DNA of 34,792 bases from Pseudomonas chlororaphis (GTDB taxonomy: Bacteria > Pseudomonadota > Gammaproteobacteria > Pseudomonadales > Pseudomonadaceae): positions 1-34,792 of the forward strand of contig NZ_JSFK01000028.1 of assembly GCF_000783395.1 (NCBI RefSeq), given 5' to 3'. The notes under the pieces were generated by a model that was given only the letters and a program-made list of their open reading frames with translations, searched no databases and had not been told where the DNA came from. Both the position numbers and the translations under genes were made by a program. Of this stretch, positions 16,568-23,564 are shown piece after piece (position 1 is the first letter of the stretch; the number at the start of each line of letters is the position of its first letter).

Positions 16568-17914
16568 ATGAACACGACACAAGACTGGTTGGCCCGGTTG
16601 GCACGCAAGCAAGGACAGCCTGCCACTTATGAAGACTACCGGCGCAACGAGGCGCTGGAGATACTCGCTCACTTCGGCAACACCGGCACATGGGCAGACG
16701 TGAGCAATCACGCGAACGGTTTCGTTCGGGAAGTCGCCGTACGGGAACTGTGCAAGCAGCCGTCTGCCGAAGCATTAGCGGTGCTGATCGAACGGCTGAA
16801 CGATTGGGTCCCGCAGGTGCGCGACCTGGCAGCGGCGGGCCTGCAACACTACTTGTCGCCCGCCCACACCCAGGCTTGGTTGTCCGCACTCGAACCGTTG
16901 ATGGCATTGGCAGCGCAACGCCGGGTCGACCACAGCCAGACGCTGTCGACGGTACGCGCAATGCTGCAATCGGCGGAATGCCGGGATGAAGTGTGTGCCG
17001 ATTTCTTGCATCGTCAGGGCAAAGCCGCGCGTTACCTGTTTACCCTTTTGCTGGAAAACCCTGAGGGTCGCGAAACGCTGATACGCAGTGCGCTGGCTCA
17101 TCGGGAATTAACCGTACGGTTGATGGCGGTGCCGGCGAGTGCGATGTTGCCGGCGGCACAAAGTCTGCCGTTGCTCCTCGATGCGATGTCGCACCCCGGC
17201 GGCAAAATCCGCGTGCGCGTGCTGTATGCGCTGCTGCCGCTGCTCGACGATCCGAAACCGGTGCTGCGTGAAACCTTATTGGATGTGTCACCGGCAGTGC
17301 GCAATCTGGCGCTATGGGCTGCGCCTCGCAATGACGTTGACGCGCACAGCGTACTCGCCGAGCGCTTGAGTCAGCCTCTGCCCACGGCGAAACAACACTG
17401 GCTGGGCGTGATCGGCCTGACCACTGAACTCGCTGAGACCTTGCCCGAGCCCTGGCATGCCTTCGCATTGCGCTCGGCCTTTGTCACCGTGCGACAGGCA
17501 GCAGCGCGCCTGCTTCGCGATGATCAACTGCCTGAACTGTTCGCGGCGCTCGATGATCCGTCGGACAAAGTGTTTTCGGTGGTGATTGCGCAACTGGACA
17601 AAGTTGCCTGGTCTTTGTTGATCCGCGGATTGACAGCCAAACTTGACCAAGCCTGGCATGAACTCCCGCTGACGCGTCGCAACGCCATTTTCCAACTGCT
17701 CCCGACCTGGCAACAAATCGGCTACTTGTTAGGTCGCCTCGACACGGGCCGCGCCGGGCAGGCTTACTGGATAGGTCAAATCGAATGGTGGTGCGACAGG
17801 CAGTATCTGGCTGTCGATCCGGTAACACCCAAGGCCGAGCGCGAAGCAATGCGGGAAAAGATTCGGGAGTTGACGGCACAAGGACTGATCCGCTCGGGTG
17901 CCCGCTTTTCATGA
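16568..17914 (+). CDS. HEAT-repeat protein of unknown function
   Basis: The product is 448 residues, almost all helical, with repeated pairs of helices of HEAT type. Examples are VREVAVRELCKQPSAEALAV, VPQVRDLAAAGLQHYLSP, KIRVRVLYALLPLLDDPKPV and VRQAAARLLRDDQLPELFAA. Such solenoids bind proteins; no catalytic motif is visible. The ATG has AGGA seven bases upstream. It stands alone behind the gene-debris patch at 16294-16480. I do not recognise a specific family. Confidence 0.8.
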   Translation: MNTTQDWLARLARKQGQPATYEDYRRNEALEILAHFGNTGTWADVSNHANGFVREVAVRELCKQPSAEALAVLIERLNDWVPQVRDLAAAGLQHYLSPAHTQAWLSALEPLMALAAQRRVDHSQTLSTVRAMLQSAECRDEVCADFLHRQGKAARYLFTLLLENPEGRETLIRSALAHRELTVRLMAVPASAMLPAAQSLPLLLDAMSHPGGKIRVRVLYALLPLLDDPKPVLRETLLDVSPAVRNLALWAAPRNDVDAHSVLAERLSQPLPTAKQHWLGVIGLTTELAETLPEPWHAFALRSAFVTVRQAAARLLRDDQLPELFAALDDPSDKVFSVVIAQLDKVAWSLLIRGLTAKLDQAWHELPLTRRNAIFQLLPTWQQIGYLLGRLDTGRAGQAYWIGQIEWWCDRQYLAVDPVTPKAEREAMREKIRELTAQGLIRSGARFS

Positions 17915-18061
17915 CCCGGTAGCCTCAACAGACTGGACTCAAGATGATCCGCCGGTTAGTGATACCAAGGATGTAGTCTGCCGGACAGGCAAGTCCGCAT
18001 CCTGCTTGTCTGATAGCATCTTTGCTAGCCGAACCCACTCTGCGAGTCAGTTGCTACGACA

Positions 18062-18991
18062 ATGGCCATTCTCTACCCTCCTCGATCCTTGCTTGCCAAA
18101 GAGCGACTCGACTATTGGAGCGAGGTGGTGTGCGCCACCTATGGCCTGACCACCCAGCGCACGCTGTCCGACACGCCATTCGATGGTCGCCTCAGCGCTA
18201 ACACACTAGGCGATATTCTGCTGACGCACATCTCATCTGCGCCCATCGAATACCAGCGCAAACAGACAAATTCCGGAGTTGAGCAGTTTTTTCTTTGCCT
18301 CACCCTCAGCACCGAAGCCGAACTGGAACAACGCGGACGTCGATCGGTACAGGGTCGCGGCGATATCGTGCTGTTCAACAGTGCCGAACCCTACCAGTGT
18401 CGTTTCCCCAAGGGAGACGACCAGATCGTCATTGCGATCCCCCGCGAACGGTTGATCCAGCACTTGCCCAGACCCGAAGCCCTGGTCAGTCGCACGCTCG
18501 AGAGCCATTCGGCACTGGCAAGACTGGCCGGCAACATGATGGTTGAAGTGCTCGATACCGGCCCTCAGCAAACCCGTGCCGGCGAACGCTTGAGTGGCGC
18601 GTTGCTGGAAGTGCTGGCCACAGCTTTCGAAGGCGCGTTCAACCTCGCGGATCTGGGCCACTCCAGCCGTCATGACGCGCAACTGATGAAAGCCAAAGAC
18701 TTCTTGCTGGCCAACCTTGAGGACACCGGGCTAGACCTCGCGGCCATCGCGCAAGCCATTCATGTCTCCCCGCGCGCACTTAGCCGTCTGTTCGCCATGG
18801 AGGGCACAACGGCCACTCGCTGGCTGTGGCAGCAACGCCTTCAGGCTTGCCGGGCGGCGCTGATGAAGGGCCCGTCTCGCAGTGTCAGCGAGGTCGCACT
18901 CTGCTTTGGTTTCACCAACATGGCGCACTTCAGCCGCGCCTTCAAAAGCGCTTTTGGCGTTTCACCCAGCGTCTTTTCGAAACAGCAATGA
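18062..18991 (+). CDS. AraC family transcriptional regulator
   Basis: The product is 309 residues. The N-terminal ligand domain resembles the AraC-binding-like type (SAPIEYQRKQTNSGVEQFFL ... GRGDIVLFNSAEPYQC). The C-terminal double HTH includes LDLAAIAQAIHVSPRALSRLF and VSEVALCFGFTNMAHFSRAF, with FGVSPSVF at the end. The 3' neighbour on the same strand is the deleted dehydrogenase at 19120, so its likely partner gene has been lost. The inducer is unknown. Confidence 0.85.
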   Translation: MAILYPPRSLLAKERLDYWSEVVCATYGLTTQRTLSDTPFDGRLSANTLGDILLTHISSAPIEYQRKQTNSGVEQFFLCLTLSTEAELEQRGRRSVQGRGDIVLFNSAEPYQCRFPKGDDQIVIAIPRERLIQHLPRPEALVSRTLESHSALARLAGNMMVEVLDTGPQQTRAGERLSGALLEVLATAFEGAFNLADLGHSSRHDAQLMKAKDFLLANLEDTGLDLAAIAQAIHVSPRALSRLFAMEGTTATRWLWQQRLQACRAALMKGPSRSVSEVALCFGFTNMAHFSRAFKSAFGVSPSVFSKQQ

Positions 18992-19071
18992 CCGCTTGGC
19001 CAGTCAGGCGAAGTGTCTGGCCAGCTCAGCAAAGCGCACGATGCGGGTCATCGTCACCATGACTGACATTC

Positions 19072-19095
19072 GGTTGCCTGAACCATCAGGCAACC
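19072..19095. promoter_or_regulatory. Perfect 24-nt palindrome upstream of the deleted dehydrogenase
   Basis: Arms GGTTGCCTGA (19072-19081) and TCAGGCAACC (19086-19095) are exact complements around ACCA. It lies 80 bp after the AraC stop and 24 bp before the ATG at 19120. It could be an operator for a dimeric repressor or the terminator of the AraC gene; no U-run follows, which favours an operator. Confidence 0.55.
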
Positions 19096-19119
19096 ACTGA
19101 CCGGATATGGAGACAGTCA

Positions 19120-19251
19120 ATGAAAGCCTTGGTGTTAAAACAGTCGGGCCGCCCACACATCGACAGCACCTTCTCAATTGAACAGTTCGACACGGCTTAC
19201 GCGTGGCTGGAATCGCGCCAGGCCAGCGGCACCGTACTTTTTCGCCTCTGA
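19120..19251 (+). pseudogene. Medium-chain dehydrogenase/quinone oxidoreductase with large in-frame internal deletion
   Basis: A 43-residue frame with a good ribosome-binding site (GGAG seven bases before the ATG) joins a dehydrogenase N-terminus (MKALVLKQSGRPH) to a dehydrogenase C-terminus (IDSTFSIEQFDTAYAWLESR then QASGTVLFRL). Zinc-type and quinone-type members of this superfamily are normally about 320-350 residues, so roughly 280 internal residues, including the catalytic and NAD(P)-binding parts, are absent. The reading frame stayed open across the join. The product, if made, cannot be an enzyme. The preceding AraC gene was probably its regulator. Confidence 0.75.
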
Positions 19252-19283
19252 GCCGTCTGCTCGCCCCCTTCAGGAATCTCGGC

Positions 19284-20162
19284 ATGACCCCTTCGAACGA
19301 TAAAACCCTGCGCCTGCTTTTCCCCCAATGGCAAGGTGGCAACAACCCGCCTTATCATTTCGGCGCGCAACTGTTGGCCTGGCTGGCACCCGATTCGCAG
19401 GGTCCGGTGGCTGAGGTGCCGGTCGCAATGCCAAGCGAGGAGCCATTACCGATGGAGAGCGGGATCCGCGGGCGTAGCGCGTTGTTGCAACAACTGCACA
19501 GTGCGCGGGCGATTATTGATGAGCATGCACCGGATCGGATGGTCATTCTCGGCGGCGACTGTCTGGTGGATCTTGTACCGTTCGCCTACCTCAACGAGCG
19601 CTATGCTGGCGACCTTGCCGTGCTCTGGGTCGATGCACACCCCGACATTCTGACGCCCGCGAACTTCCCCAATGCCCACGCCATGGTGCTGGGCAATCTG
19701 TTAGGTGAAGGTGATGCGGACTTCGCTGCTGCAGTCAAATACCCGCTCAAACCTGCAAACGTGATGTATGCCGGCTTGATGGAAACAATGCCCGTAGAAA
19801 CCGCTTTTATTGAACGCTTTGGACTGCAGCATGCCAGCGCCGCGCAATTGGCTCAGAGCAGCGAACCGGTGCTGAAATGGTTCCGATCTACCGGTGCGAA
19901 ACACTTGGCCATTCACTTGGATCTGGATGTACTGGATCCGAACGGTTTCCGCTCGCTGCTGTTCGCCAATCCAGAAGCGCCACCGGGAACGTTTGACGGC
20001 GTCGCCCAAGGCAGGATGTCCATCGCCCATGTGGTGCGGCTGCTGGCCGACATTGCCGGCATTGCTGACGTTGTAGGCATCGGCATCGCCGAACACCTGC
20101 CGTGGGATGCACTGGCGTTGAAAAACATGTTGGCGCGTCTGCCGCTGCTCGGTACTGTCTGA
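19284..20162 (+). CDS. Arginase/agmatinase family protein
   Basis: The product is 292 residues from the ATG at 19284, with AGGA eight bases upstream. The binuclear manganese motifs are DAHPD (Asp117, His119, Asp121) and HLDLDVLDP (Asp213, Asp215). The first motif, normally GGDHS, reads GGDC here (90-93), so the first metal ligand His is a Cys. Arginase, agmatinase or another ureohydrolase activity is possible, and the changed ligand makes the substrate and metal uncertain. It begins 32 bp after the deleted dehydrogenase. Confidence 0.85.
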   Translation: MTPSNDKTLRLLFPQWQGGNNPPYHFGAQLLAWLAPDSQGPVAEVPVAMPSEEPLPMESGIRGRSALLQQLHSARAIIDEHAPDRMVILGGDCLVDLVPFAYLNERYAGDLAVLWVDAHPDILTPANFPNAHAMVLGNLLGEGDADFAAAVKYPLKPANVMYAGLMETMPVETAFIERFGLQHASAAQLAQSSEPVLKWFRSTGAKHLAIHLDLDVLDPNGFRSLLFANPEAPPGTFDGVAQGRMSIAHVVRLLADIAGIADVVGIGIAEHLPWDALALKNMLARLPLLGTV

Positions 20163-20403
20163 GCCACACACCAGTGATAGCGTTTGGTGCTGTTCCTCAA
20201 ACGCCGCCTCGGGCCTGACGGACATAGAAAAGCCCTGGCACCCGATGAACCTGTAGCGCTGCTGCTTCGTCCGGTCTTCATCGGGCCAAGTTGCTTTCAC
20301 CGTTACCGGTTCATTTCGGGACAACGCCTACCTTTCCTCCTTTACATGGAACGACGGTCGATCCTTGTTCTCTACCGCTGAACCTACAGCGGAGGGATTG
20401 ACC
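20163..20403. other. Gap with a hairpin before the single-TM protein gene
   Basis: About 240 bp. An inverted repeat with arms CCCGATGAA (20241-20249) and TTCATCGGG (20277-20285) encloses a 27-nt loop, and flanking TGG and CCA can extend it past a bulge. It may end the arginase-family transcript or lie in the leader of the next gene. GGAGG at 20391-20395 is the ribosome-binding site of that gene. Confidence 0.4.
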
Positions 20404-20880
20404 ATGATTGCCCCTGAAACCGGTATGAAACCGGGTGAGCGTTATCGCATTGAAAGCGTGGAGCGCGCGCCGCAATTTCCTGGATTTTTCCTCGACGGCA
20501 AATATTACCTGGGCCCCGAGTTGCAAACGGCCGTGGGCTGGCTTGAAGGGCAGAATTTCCTGTATGACCAACTCGATCCCAATGGTGACCCGGTTTATCC
20601 AGACAGAATCGTTGGCACGATCAACGCGCGGACACTGGAACTGGCAGATGGGTTGCGTCTGAGCATCGAGGAAATACCGTTTCAGGCAGAAGCCGTTTCA
20701 CCATTGCGTACGCTTGACGAAGCGACCGTTGAAACCCGACCACTGGCGATATCGCAGCGGCATACAGCATTAGGCTTGCGCCAGCCGATGCAACCTTCGG
20801 CGCTCCTGGTTGCAGGCGCCGCACTGCTGGTCGGGCTGTGCCTGTTGGCGATCAATCGTTCTGGCCGTCGAGTCAAATAG
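20404..20880 (+). CDS. Hypothetical protein with C-terminal membrane anchor
   Basis: The product is 158 residues. The start ATG has GGAGG eight bases upstream; an in-frame codon at 20365 lacks this. The N-terminal 120 residues are soluble and rich in Pro, Gly and acidic residues (YRIESVERAPQFPGFFLDGK, YDQLDPNGDPVYPDRIVG). A single hydrophobic helix (SALLVAGAALLVGLCLLAI) near the end is followed by RSGRRVK, a positive-inside tail. This is a tail-anchored layout. No family is recognised. Confidence 0.7.
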   Translation: MIAPETGMKPGERYRIESVERAPQFPGFFLDGKYYLGPELQTAVGWLEGQNFLYDQLDPNGDPVYPDRIVGTINARTLELADGLRLSIEEIPFQAEAVSPLRTLDEATVETRPLAISQRHTALGLRQPMQPSALLVAGAALLVGLCLLAINRSGRRVK

Positions 20881-20926
20881 GCTCTGCACGATCCGGGCGG
20901 TGGCCGCTTTTCGCCACGGCCCACGA

Positions 20927-21361
20927 TCAAAGGCTGATCACAGCGTTTGCCTCGCGCATGAAGATTTCCACGGTTTTCGGGCCGATGCCGTCGAACTCTG
21001 CCAGCCGTTTCTCGAATGCCTCGCGATCAGCGCTGGCCTCGACCATATGGCTGACCTTGCCTGCGTACTCATCGTTTAACCTGCGTGCCAAGGCGTGAAG
21101 CCGCACGGCGGTGGTCTCGTCGTAGCGCACGTAATGCGCCTCCCCGAGCATTGCGACCAGTTCACGATGGCTGCACGCAGCAAGCTTGCGCGGAGTATCG
21201 CGCCCGTGTTTATCGGCAATTACGCGATAGGCTTCGGCGGCGATTTCGGCCTGTATCCGCTTGCCCATGAGGAAACTGGCAAGCAACCATTTGAACAGTG
21301 CAGCGTCGTCGTTGTGCTTGAGTTGAATGTTCAAATCCTCGGCGCTGATCGTCTTGTTCAC
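20927..21361 (-). CDS. Small helix-hairpin-helix protein, DNA-glycosylase-like
   Basis: The product is 144 residues, all helical. The end FDGIGPKTVEIFMREA (121-136) is a helix-hairpin-helix with the GIGPKTV hairpin seen in endonuclease III and related glycosylases. The rest is shorter than those enzymes. No catalytic Lys/Asp pair in the usual place and no Fe-S cysteine cluster are seen. It probably binds DNA, but a base-excision activity is doubtful. The gene is convergent with the single-TM protein gene. Confidence 0.7.
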   Translation of the reverse strand: MNKTISAEDLNIQLKHNDDAALFKWLLASFLMGKRIQAEIAAEAYRVIADKHGRDTPRKLAACSHRELVAMLGEAHYVRYDETTAVRLHALARRLNDEYAGKVSHMVEASADREAFEKRLAEFDGIGPKTVEIFMREANAVISL

Positions 21362-21556
21362 CGGTTATCTCCGGGGCTGAAATCGTGGGGTATTTTCGTC
21401 CGCGTGTGTGCTTGGCAGATGCTTGATCTTTAGGCCGCCGCCGGTTCCAACCGTTCAAAGCAAAGCGTTTTTCAGCAGCCTGAGACAAACCCCGAAAATC
21501 CTTTGAATTTTTTTTGTCGGCAAAACTCATTTGCGTATGAGCGTAAGGAGGAACGC

Positions 21557-21805
21557 ATGAGCAACGTCGACATCTTCGTCATCGAATACAAACTTCACGG
21601 CCAGCCAAAGTCATTCGTCATCCGCGCCAAAAGCATGCGCAACGCTGACGCATGGCATTGGGCGAGTTGCGATGCCGGCATTGCACCGATTCCCAAACCC
21701 GGCAAACCACCGCTGAAAGTCATCTCCAAACCCCAGGCCGAGCGGTTCGGCATCACCGAGGTGAAATGGCGCGAAACGGCAATGGTGGACTGGATGGAGG
21801 CTTAG
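21557..21805 (+). CDS. DUF6555-like small protein
   Basis: The product is 82 residues. The ATG has AAGGAGG five bases upstream, a strong ribosome-binding site that rules out the longer frame from 21503. IEYKLHGQP and GITEVKW align with the paralogue at 7309-7545. It carries more aromatic residues (DAWHWASCDAG) than that paralogue. It is followed two bases after its stop by the GFA-family gene, so the two form an operon. Function is unknown. Confidence 0.75.
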   Translation: MSNVDIFVIEYKLHGQPKSFVIRAKSMRNADAWHWASCDAGIAPIPKPGKPPLKVISKPQAERFGITEVKWRETAMVDWMEA

Positions 21806-21807
21806 TC

Positions 21808-22200
21808 ATGCTTAAACAGATCGGTAACACGCTGATCCGCCGTGACCACCGCGCGAGTTGCCATTGCGGCGCCGTGATCCTCGAAATCCACTTGCCCGAT
21901 GGCCTGCCCACGCCGCATCGCTGCGACTGTTCATTCTGCAAACGCCGAGGCGCGATCGTTGCGGCGGTGCCGGCGGCTGACCTGAAAGTGATCCGTGGTA
22001 AGTCGGCATTGATGAAGTACAGTTTTGGCCAGCAAGTGGCCGAGCATTTTTTCTGCGGCAACTGCGGGATCTACACCCATCACCGACGCAGCACCAATGC
22101 GCAGGAGTTTGGTTTCAATGTGGGCTGTCTTGAAGGGGTCAACCCGTATGATCTGGGTGAGGTGCCTGTGGCGGATGGCGGGCCTTGGCACTCGCTGTGA
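21808..22200 (+). CDS. GFA/CENP-V domain zinc protein
   Basis: The product is 130 residues. Zinc-binding cysteines are visible in order: ASCHCGA, RCDCSFCKRRG and FFCGNCGIYTHH, the pattern of the GFA (glutathione-dependent formaldehyde-activating) fold. Only some family members have been tied to S-hydroxymethyl-glutathione formation, so formaldehyde handling is a possibility and not a conclusion. GGAGG lies seven bases before the ATG, inside the end of the DUF6555 gene. A strong hairpin follows the stop. Confidence 0.88.
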   Translation: MLKQIGNTLIRRDHRASCHCGAVILEIHLPDGLPTPHRCDCSFCKRRGAIVAAVPAADLKVIRGKSALMKYSFGQQVAEHFFCGNCGIYTHHRRSTNAQEFGFNVGCLEGVNPYDLGEVPVADGGPWHSL

Positions 22201-22209
22201 AGCAAATGT

Positions 22210-22241
22210 CCGCTGGCGAGCAGATCAAAGCTCGCCAGCGG
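22210..22241. terminator. Strong hairpin after the GFA gene
   Basis: Perfect 12-bp arms CCGCTGGCGAGC (22210-22221) and GCTCGCCAGCGG (22230-22241) enclose an 8-nt loop, 10 bp after the stop. The U-run is short (GTTC). It lies between the convergent GFA gene and the truncated gene at 22281, so it could act in both directions. Confidence 0.65.
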
Positions 22242-22280
22242 TTCAATGAGTAGAACCGGGATTAGCGAAAGAAACCTGCC

Positions 22281-22690
22281 TTATTGCACTTTCAGCTCAA
22301 GCAACTCACCGCCCTCTTTGCTCAAACGCTCCAGATACGCACCGACCTCGAGCAACTGATAAGGGAAGTAAAGACCTGCCGCAGTGGGCGCTCGACCATC
22401 GAGCCCGAGCAATCGCTCCAGCAGCATCGCGATACTCAACCCCGTGAGCGCGGCGGCGCCCGCCGGATGCACGAGGGCATGCCGAGTGTGCAACGGTCGC
22501 CCCTGGCGATCCTCGCCAAGCATTTCGATAAGGATCTCGGTCGACATCGGCCGACCCGCGCGCCGCGAAGAGCTGACACCGCTGGCGAGATTGAACTGAA
22601 CATTCGGCGCATCGGTGGCGGCCGCCAGCCCTGTGACGTCGATGGACGAGAAACCGCTGCTTGCATCGGCGTACCGTCCACCGCGCGGAC
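22281..22690 (-). pseudogene. Truncated saccharopine-dehydrogenase-like gene (C-terminal part only)
   Basis: The minus-strand frame ends GLYFPYQLLEVGAYLERLSK then EGGELLELKVQ and contains SSIDVTGLAAATDAPNVQFN, FNLASGVSSSRRAGRPMSTE and ALTGLSIAMLLERLLGLDG. These match the C-terminal third of the NAD(P)-binding saccharopine-dehydrogenase-like proteins as I recall them, which are about 350-400 residues long. The N-terminal Rossmann domain is missing. The frame continues to an ATG at 22727, but those first residues do not resemble the family. A palindrome at 22693-22714 marks the break. Confidence 0.65.
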
Positions 22691-22692
22691 GC

Positions 22693-22714
22693 TGACATTC
22701 GAATACGAATGTCA
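22693..22714. repeat. Perfect palindrome at the break of the truncated gene
   Basis: Arms TGACATTCG (22693-22701) and CGAATGTCA (22706-22714) are exact complements around AATA, and TTTTG follows on the plus strand. It may be a terminator for plus-strand transcription, an operator, or a footprint of the rearrangement that removed the 5' part of the gene. Confidence 0.5.
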
Positions 22715-22879
22715 TTTTGAACGGCATGTTGATGAGGCGTGTTTAGGAATTTTTCGCGGTTGTTTAAAAGACATGTCGCGTTACCGGCTTGAGGCTACAA
22801 CGCCTTGCGCCATTGCCTACGACTACGCCAGAATCCGCCGGCTTGTGCGTCTGGGGTTCGGGTTTTATCGTTTCCGGGT

Positions 22880-23103
22880 CACTGAAAAACAGTGATGGGG
22901 TTTGGTAGCCCGCTCTCATATGACGCATAACGTCACCTTGCGCAGATGCTTTTTCAGCATTTGTCTTATGGTGGCCATGCGCAGGGCGCCCTCGGGCGCG
23001 CCGGATTTTCCATATGGGCCGGTCTACCAACCTTCGTATGGCCACCACCTTTCGTTTGGTAGCGAAGGTGATGGCTCCTTAAGTCCCATATGGAGCTTCA
23101 TCT
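22880..23103 (+). ncRNA. Structured leader of the DUF6124 gene, possible cis-regulatory RNA with pseudoknot
   Basis: Seen in order: hairpins with arms CACTG/CAGTG (22880-22894), TGACG/CGTCA (22921-22935), CAGATGCT/AGCATTTG (22943-22963) and GCGCC/GGCGC (22986-22999). An outer stem CCATATGGG (23010-23018)/CCCATATGG (23085-23093) encloses a hairpin formed by 23042-23054 and 23063-23074, with 8-nt loop TTTGGTAG. CTACCAA at 23024-23030 is the exact complement of that loop, so a pseudoknot can form. A second TTGGTAG copy at 22902-22908 can compete. The Shine-Dalgarno GGAG (23092-23095) lies partly in the outer stem and can also pair with GCTCC at 23074-23078. The layout suggests translational control. 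Ligand or signal is unknown. Confidence 0.55.
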
Positions 23104-23466
23104 ATGTTCAAACCAACGCCGAATCCCCCAGAAACCGATCCAGTCTCACCCTACAAATTCCCAGACTCGCGAACACTCAACGACGCAGCCGAACGCGCCC
23201 TCGATTACTACCTCACGCCAGCCCAACGCATCATGGGCAGCGACCAGAAACACGCCCCCATGTTTCTGGCAAACGCCGACTACGACAGCGAGTCCCTGCT
23301 CGTTAACGCCAGCGAGTCACTCAGCTCAGCCACCGAAATGCTCTGCAACTTCGCCGCTATCCTTGACCCAGGCCACCGCAAAACTGCGCTGGGGATTGCG
23401 CAAGTGGTGATGCTGGGGGAATTGGCGGTGAATCAAGCGCTGGATAAGGTTGTGCCGGTGGATTGA
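23104..23466 (+). CDS. DUF6124 family protein
   Basis: The product is 120 residues. It has the family features I recall from fluorescent pseudomonads: MFKPTPNPPETDPVSPY at the start, a middle DAAERALDYYL, then LLVNASESLSSATEMLCNFA and VVMLGELAVNQALD. The family is small, soluble and uncharacterised, and occurs in several copies per genome. GGAG is eight bases before the ATG and lies in the structured leader. A stem-loop follows the stop. The leader is the main clue to regulation. Confidence 0.85.
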   Translation: MFKPTPNPPETDPVSPYKFPDSRTLNDAAERALDYYLTPAQRIMGSDQKHAPMFLANADYDSESLLVNASESLSSATEMLCNFAAILDPGHRKTALGIAQVVMLGELAVNQALDKVVPVD

Positions 23467-23472
23467 GGGGTG

Positions 23473-23513
23473 ATCCCTTTGTGGCGGTCGTCAGGTATCC
23501 GTCACAGAGGGAT
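23473..23513. terminator. Inverted repeat after the DUF6124 gene
   Basis: ATCCCTTTGTG (23473-23483) pairs with CACAGAGGGAT (23503-23513), with one G-U pair in 11, around a 19-nt loop. It starts 7 bp after the stop and lies between convergent genes. No clear U-run follows. Confidence 0.5.
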
Positions 23514-23564
23514 TAATAACAACCTAATGCGCCTGGTAACGGCCAGAAGTAAACGCTTGTTCAG

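Noticed and set aside
22902..23306. Upstream open frame through the DUF6124 leader
   Set aside because: It would start at a TTG inside a repeated RNA motif, has no ribosome-binding site, and overlaps DUF6124 in another frame. The RNA structure explains the conservation better, though a leader peptide from the ATG at 22920 cannot be excluded.
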